A stretch of DNA of 64,000 bases, from assembly GCA_037144355.1 (NCBI GenBank), contig JBAWWY010000001.1, forward strand, positions 434,001 through 498,000, given 5' to 3'. Positions 60,494-64,000 of this stretch are shown here, one piece after another. Position 1 is the first letter of the stretch; the number at the start of each line of letters is the position of its first letter. The position numbers and the translations under genes were made by a program. The notes beneath the pieces were generated by a model. The model saw nothing but the letters and a program-made list of their open reading frames with translations. It was not told the origin of the DNA and made no database searches. This DNA comes from JBAWWY01 sp037144355 (GTDB taxonomy: Bacteria > Bacillota > Clostridia > Peptostreptococcales > Anaerovoracaceae).

Positions 60494-61417
60494 TTATGCA
60501 TCCCTCCTCATCAACAAGTACAAAATTGCCATTCTTATGGCGACTCCATTGGTAACCTGCTCATCTATGACAGAGTTCTCGGAATCCACCAAGCCAGAGG
60601 AAAGCTCCATCCCCCTGTTAACTGGTCCAGGATGCATGATCATGGCCCCAGGTCTTGCGAATTTAATTATCCCTTCATCCACACCGAAGAATTTTGCATA
60701 CTCCCTTGCAGATGGAAACAACCCCTTGTTTTGTCTTTCCATCTGTACCCTGAGGCCCATTACCACATCTGCTTCCTTTAATGCTTCTTCCAGGTTGCTA
60801 CAGTTCTTCACTCCAAGTTGCTCTATTCCTTTTGGTATAAGTGTGGTTGGCCCGAAAACATTAATATTCGCTCCGAGTTTCTTCAGTCCCCAAATGTTGC
60901 TTCTAGCAACCCTGCTATGGAGCACGTCCCCGACAATGGCTATATTCAAGCCTTCAATTTTTCCGAACTTCTCTTTCATAGTGAAAATGTCCAATAAAGC
61001 CTGGGTTGGATGCTCATTCATCCCATCTCCGGCATTTATTACCGATGCTTTAATATTTCTAGCCAGCAAGTGGGGAGCCCCGGACATCTCATGCCTTATT
61101 ATAACTACATCCGTTCCCATCACATCAATGGTACGGCCAGTATCGATTAGTGTCTCCCCTTTTGAAACGCTGCTCGAAGAAGCTGAAATATTCGCAGCAT
61201 TGGCGCTCATGAATTTTGCCGCCAGTTCAAACGATAATCTGGTTCGTGTACTATTCTCATAGAAGAGAGTGATTATGGATCTTCCAACCAAATGCGATGT
61301 TTTTTTGTTTTTTGACATAATCACAAGTTTCATTGTTTCAGCCGTTTCCAATATCAGATTTATTTCTTCTACCGATAGCTCTTTTATCCCCAAAAGGTCC
61401 TTTGATTTCAATTGCAT
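60494..61417 (-). CDS. pyrB: Aspartate carbamoyltransferase, catalytic chain
   Basis: Joins carbamoyl phosphate and aspartate. The 307-aa product has the carbamoyl-phosphate site FYENSTRTRLSFE near residue 49, the HPTQALLD motif near 134 and the MHPGPVNRGMEL loop near 265. I start it at 61417 (MQLKSKD) because GGAGAG lies six bases upstream; the open frame extends 17 codons further without a ribosome site. No regulatory PyrI gene follows, consistent with control by PyrR. Confidence 0.96.
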   Translation of the reverse strand: MQLKSKDLLGIKELSVEEINLILETAETMKLVIMSKNKKTSHLVGRSIITLFYENSTRTRLSFELAAKFMSANAANISASSSSVSKGETLIDTGRTIDVMGTDVVIIRHEMSGAPHLLARNIKASVINAGDGMNEHPTQALLDIFTMKEKFGKIEGLNIAIVGDVLHSRVARSNIWGLKKLGANINVFGPTTLIPKGIEQLGVKNCSNLEEALKEADVVMGLRVQMERQNKGLFPSAREYAKFFGVDEGIIKFARPGAMIMHPGPVNRGMELSSGLVDSENSVIDEQVTNGVAIRMAILYLLMRRDA

Positions 61418-61485
61418 TTTAATCTCTCCTTTATAATAATATTGTTTGGCAGGTTTTAAAAAAAGCAAGGATTAAAATCCTCACT

Positions 61486-62025
61486 TCATTCAATATCTCC
61501 AATGTCAACGGAATTGATACCGTCATATTCTTCCAATTTCACATGTATTACTTCATCTTTGGAAGTTGGAACGTTTTTCCCCACGTAATCAGCTCTAATG
61601 GGAAGTTCCCTATGTCCCCTGTCAACCAATATTGCTAGTTGAATGCTTGACGGCCTGCCTAGGTCCATTATCGCTTCTATTGCCGCTCTTACCGTTCTTC
61701 CAGTATAGAGAACATCATCTACCAGTATTATTTTTTTCCCGGTAACCGAAAAATCAATTTCCGTTCCCTTGACTACCGGATGCTCCGATAGCAAACTCAA
61801 ATCATCCCTATAGAAAGTAATATCCAAGATCCCAACAGGAACTCCCACCCCCTCGATTTCGTATATTTTTTCCGAAATCATGTTTGAAAGCGGCACTCCC
61901 CTTCTTTGTATTCCGATTATTGCCACATCTGAAACGCCTTTGTTCCTTTCAATTATTTCATGTGAAATCCTTGAAAGAGCTCTCATCATTGCGGATTCAT
62001 CCATTATGACTGCTTTATCTGTCAA
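61486..62025 (-). CDS. pyrR: PyrR, pyr operon attenuation regulator / uracil phosphoribosyltransferase
   Basis: A 179-aa RNA-binding regulator that, with UMP, binds the leader RNA and promotes termination. The PRPP-binding loop is ILVDDVLYTGRTVRAA near residue 92, and RRGVPLSNMI near 40 and VDRGHRELPIRADYVGKNVP near 128 (split at P-I) are PyrR hallmarks. The start is TTG at 62025, with a full AAAGGAGGT seven bases upstream and the usual PyrR length; an earlier ATG overlaps the terminator. First gene of the operon, right behind the attenuator. Confidence 0.95.
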   Translation of the reverse strand: MTDKAVIMDESAMMRALSRISHEIIERNKGVSDVAIIGIQRRGVPLSNMISEKIYEIEGVGVPVGILDITFYRDDLSLLSEHPVVKGTEIDFSVTGKKIILVDDVLYTGRTVRAAIEAIMDLGRPSSIQLAILVDRGHRELPIRADYVGKNVPTSKDEVIHVKLEEYDGINSVDIGDIE

Positions 62026-62052
62026 TTGTCGCACCTCCTTTTCATTGCTAAT

Positions 62053-62083
62053 CAAAAAGCCTCCCGAAAGTCTTCGGGAGGCT
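62053..62083 (-). terminator. Intrinsic terminator of the pyr attenuator
   Basis: Minus-strand hairpin AGCCTCCCGAA (62083-62073) with TTCGGGAGGCT (62068-62058), an 11-bp stem and 4-base loop, then TTTTT. Its 5' arm is also part of the antiterminator, so it forms only when PyrR holds the upstream loop. Confidence 0.92.
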
Positions 62084-62185
62084 GTAAGTTATACTCTGAC
62101 GAGTTCCAATATTTCACTTTAGTTTTCATAAAGCTATATCGGTACCATCAACCCTTACAGCCTCTCTGGACTATTTTAAAAGGTT
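62079..62185 (-). promoter_or_regulatory. PyrR-binding leader and antiterminator
   Basis: The leader RNA contains AGTCCAGAGAGGCT (around 62174-62161), matching the PyrR-binding loop consensus, preceded by an A/T-rich TTTTAAAAT stem region. Its 3' part AGGCTGTAAG (62163-62154) is exactly complementary over ten bases to CTTACAGCCT (62088-62079), which includes the terminator's 5' arm. So the leader either forms the antiterminator (operon on) or, with PyrR-UMP bound, the anti-antiterminator and terminator (operon off). The 71 bases between the two arms hold no reading frame I would support. Confidence 0.9.
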
Positions 62186-62203
62186 AAATTCTTATTAGCG
62201 TTT

Positions 62204-62232
62204 ATGTTACCATACTATTATTTTATTGTCTA
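62204..62232 (-). promoter_or_regulatory. Probable pyr operon promoter
   Basis: Minus strand -35 TAGACA (62232-62227) and -10 TAACAT (62209-62204), 17-base spacer, about 20 bases before the PyrR-binding element. The -10 is a moderate match. Confidence 0.6.
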
Positions 62233-62281
62233 GTATTTTTGCTTATAAATTTTTGATTAATTTCAATACTGCTTTACCCGA

Positions 62282-62977
62282 TTATAATTTTATTTCCTTG
62301 ATCTCGGATGCAACGATTGAATTTTCCAAAACATCGCAGTCTAGACAAAGCATCTTTACGCCTACTTTCGCGGCCTGATCCAATGCGTCTCCAAATTCCT
62401 TCTGCATCACCCTGTGTGGAGTGAAATAATCTATGCCCTTGCATTGAACTACAAAAACTACCAATGCCTCATAGCCGTTTTCCACGGCATCAATCAATTC
62501 GTTTATATGTTTCAAACCTCTGATGGTTGGCGCATCAGGGAACATCCCAACTCTATCTACTATCAGGGTTACACCCTTGACCTCGATAAATACTCTTCTT
62601 TCCCCATTCTGCACATAAAAATCAAATCTGGAATTCTTATACGTCTTTTCGGCTTTAATTATTGCGTTGGCTCCAAAGTAGCTGTTTTTTTCTGCCCACT
62701 CACGAAATACTCCATTAGGAATCTGGCTATCAATATTTATCAATATATTATTATTCTTATATACTGCAATCAAGTCAAATTTGGTTTTCCTATTTTTTAA
62801 TGCAAAGGCTTCCACAAATTCCTGAAGTATTACTACGGCTCCCTCAATTAAAAGCTCTGTGTTTCTTCCGGTATTTTTGACGTGGCAAATCTCAACATCC
62901 CCATTTATTTCAACTATGGCGATAAACCTGTTGGGTCTTGATATGAACTTTCCCATCACTGTATTTATATAATTCAT
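62282..62977 (-). CDS. sfsA: SfsA-family nuclease-like protein
   Basis: A 231-aa protein of the SfsA family (sugar fermentation stimulation protein in E. coli, later noted as related to PD-(D/E)XK nucleases). Visible are the N-terminal OB-like part (FISRPNRFIAIVEING with HVKNTGR following) and the nuclease-like core, SRFDFYVQNGERRVFIEVKGVTL around residues 113-135 (broken at G-E), ending in the E-x-K pair. True function is uncertain. The stop lies 50 bases upstream of the pyr promoter on the same strand, so run-through into the pyr leader is possible. Confidence 0.9.
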   Translation of the reverse strand: MNYINTVMGKFISRPNRFIAIVEINGDVEICHVKNTGRNTELLIEGAVVILQEFVEAFALKNRKTKFDLIAVYKNNNILINIDSQIPNGVFREWAEKNSYFGANAIIKAEKTYKNSRFDFYVQNGERRVFIEVKGVTLIVDRVGMFPDAPTIRGLKHINELIDAVENGYEALVVFVVQCKGIDYFTPHRVMQKEFGDALDQAAKVGVKMLCLDCDVLENSIVASEIKEIKL

Positions 62978-63111
62978 TTTAACCTTTTCATTCCGTATTC
63001 CAAGGGTTTTTTAATTTATAAGCCTATTGATATTTTACCATTTTATACAGGTTTTGTATTCAAAATAAATTGCAAAATGCCATGCTTAATGAGTCAATCT
63101 GCAAATTTAGG

Positions 63112-63140
63112 TGGAAATAAGGCAGGATAAATGCTATGAT
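63112..63140 (+). promoter_or_regulatory. Possible promoter for the glycosyltransferase gene
   Basis: -35 TGGAAA (63112-63117) and -10 TATGAT (63135-63140), 17-base spacer, 36 bases before the ATG. It lies in the 199-bp divergent gap after sfsA, in which I see nothing else. Confidence 0.5.
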
Positions 63141-63176
63141 TAGCATACACGATTAATCTTATTAAAGAGGTAAAAA

Positions 63177-64000
63177 ATGAAATTAATATATTTCCTTACA
63201 ACAATAATATGGCTAAGTAGTTTTATTTTGATAATCTATCTTCTATATTATAGCTTGATTTCCATTTTTTCAGTAAAACGAATCCGTCCATATCCTGCGC
63301 GAAAACCTGAGAATAGGTTCGCTTTGATAATTCCAGCTAGGAATGAAGCAAAGGTAATCGGCAACCTGATTCAAACTCTCAAAAATCAGAATTATCCCTC
63401 GGAATTGTTTGAAATTATTGTGGTAACCAACAACTGCACGGATAATACAAGAGAGGTTGCATTGGAAAATGGGGCTACGGTTTTAGAATGCACTGAAAGA
63501 GTTACCAGCAAGGGCGAAGTTCTTACGTTTACATTTAATGAACTTTTAGCAATGGATGATAAATTTGACGCCATCTGCGTCTTTGATGCGGATAATCTGG
63601 TTGAACCTGGCTATCTTAAAGAAATGAACAATGCATTATGCAAGGGAGCAAGAGTAGCTCAAGGTTATAGGGATAGTAAAAATCCATCTGATTCATTTAT
63701 ATCATCCTGCCATTCCATCTATTATTATACCGTCAACAGGCTTTATAATCATGCAAGGAGTGCCATTGGCCTTTCTGCCATTGTAAATGGCACAGGTTTC
63801 ATGTTTCGTATTGATTTATTGAGGGAAATGGGTGGCTGGCATACTGTCACAATGACTGAGGACTTGGAGTTTTCAGCTCTTTGCGCTATAAGACACATTA
63901 AAATATTCTGGGTTCCAAAGGCCCACTTTTATGATGAACAACCCATAACCATGGCACAATCATGGACCCAGAGAATGCGTTGGTCCAAAGGTACGATGCA
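63177..64000 (+). CDS. Membrane glycosyltransferase, family 2 (5' part)
   Basis: An open frame from the ATG at 63177 runs off the right edge (274 codons seen). It begins with one membrane span (residues about 2-28), followed by a GT2 domain: LIIPARNEAKVIGNLI near residue 47, the substrate-binding DAD in VFDADN near 140, and the acceptor/catalytic TEDLEFS near 226, then QRMRWSKG near 266. The last motif is the Q/RxxRW signature of processive or polysaccharide-making members. Downstream spans are presumably beyond the edge. Sugar donor and product are unknown. GAGG lies eight bases upstream of the start. Confidence 0.88.
   Translation, partial: MKLIYFLTTIIWLSSFILIIYLLYYSLISIFSVKRIRPYPARKPENRFALIIPARNEAKVIGNLIQTLKNQNYPSELFEIIVVTNNCTDNTREVALENGATVLECTERVTSKGEVLTFTFNELLAMDDKFDAICVFDADNLVEPGYLKEMNNALCKGARVAQGYRDSKNPSDSFISSCHSIYYYTVNRLYNHARSAIGLSAIVNGTGFMFRIDLLREMGGWHTVTMTEDLEFSALCAIRHIKIFWVPKAHFYDEQPITMAQSWTQRMRWSKGTM

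Noticed and set aside
60339..61262. A 307-codon plus-strand frame opposite pyrB and pyrC
   Set aside because: Antisense to two fully conserved enzymes; the translated sequence matches no family I know.
1..64000. tRNA, rRNA, CRISPR, insertion sequence, prophage or attachment-site signals
   Set aside because: No such structures, transposase or integrase motifs, or repeated spacer pattern were found when reading the window.

Overview
The window is a low-G+C, densely packed bacterial chromosome segment with the gene content of an anaerobic Firmicute of the Clostridia/Tissierellia type. Pointers are strong GGAGG-type ribosome sites, frequent ATGA-type overlaps, the dnaE-pfkA-pyk order, a PyrR-attenuated pyr operon with the NAD-linked PyrDB/PyrK pair, a B12 riboswitch, tryptophanase and a MttB-type methyltransferase. 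The genus cannot be told from this sequence. Most genes lie on the minus strand. I saw no rRNA, tRNA, CRISPR array, insertion sequence or prophage.

Layout. 1-4680: corrinoid block (minus strand) with promoter and cobalamin riboswitch, then cobT, btuF, btuC, btuD, cobU and the first codons of cobS. 4729-10593: two FAD oxidoreductases, a metallophosphoesterase, a GDT1-type cation exporter and a TlpA/CcdA thiol-redox pair. 10661-18196: six genes for a membrane complex built like hydrogenase-4/formate hydrogenlyase, but its large subunit lacks all four cysteines that hold the NiFe centre, so it belongs with the energy-converting-hydrogenase-related (Ehr) complexes of unknown reaction. It is preceded by two tandem AI-2E-family transporters, a hypothetical protein and an HdeD-like protein. 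21614-33802: an HD hydrolase (plus strand), then a long minus-strand run of typA, a small membrane protein, dnaE, pfkA, pyk, thiN, a tandem class II aldolase protein and tryptophanase. 33945-35864: plsC and a methyltransferase (plus strand). 35971-38254: ung and an amino acid permease.

38440-46561 is rich in metal transport: an Nramp-related protein with a magnesium-type binding site next to a soluble MgtE-N/CBS sensor-like protein, a cupin, a small membrane protein, a classical MntH-type Nramp, a TspO-like protein and a zinc-type ABC importer (ZnuABC). 46600-51090 holds a SpoU methyltransferase, a trimethylamine methyltransferase gene (mttB) read through one in-frame amber codon at the known pyrrolysine position, a MazG-like protein, an ADP-ribosylglycohydrolase and an AlkA-like glycosylase. 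51152-62232 is a complete UMP-synthesis operon, pyrR-B-C-F-carA-carB-K-D plus a divergent pyrE-like gene, with promoter, PyrR-binding loop, antiterminator and terminator readable upstream. sfsA and the start of a family 2 glycosyltransferase close the window.

The two strongest observations are the pyrrolysine-type mttB, with ordinary TAG stops elsewhere in the window, and the NiFe-less Ehr complex. The Nramp/MgtE-sensor pair, the divergent orotate phosphoribosyltransferase and the half-dead tandem aldolase coupled to tryptophanase also merit a second look.
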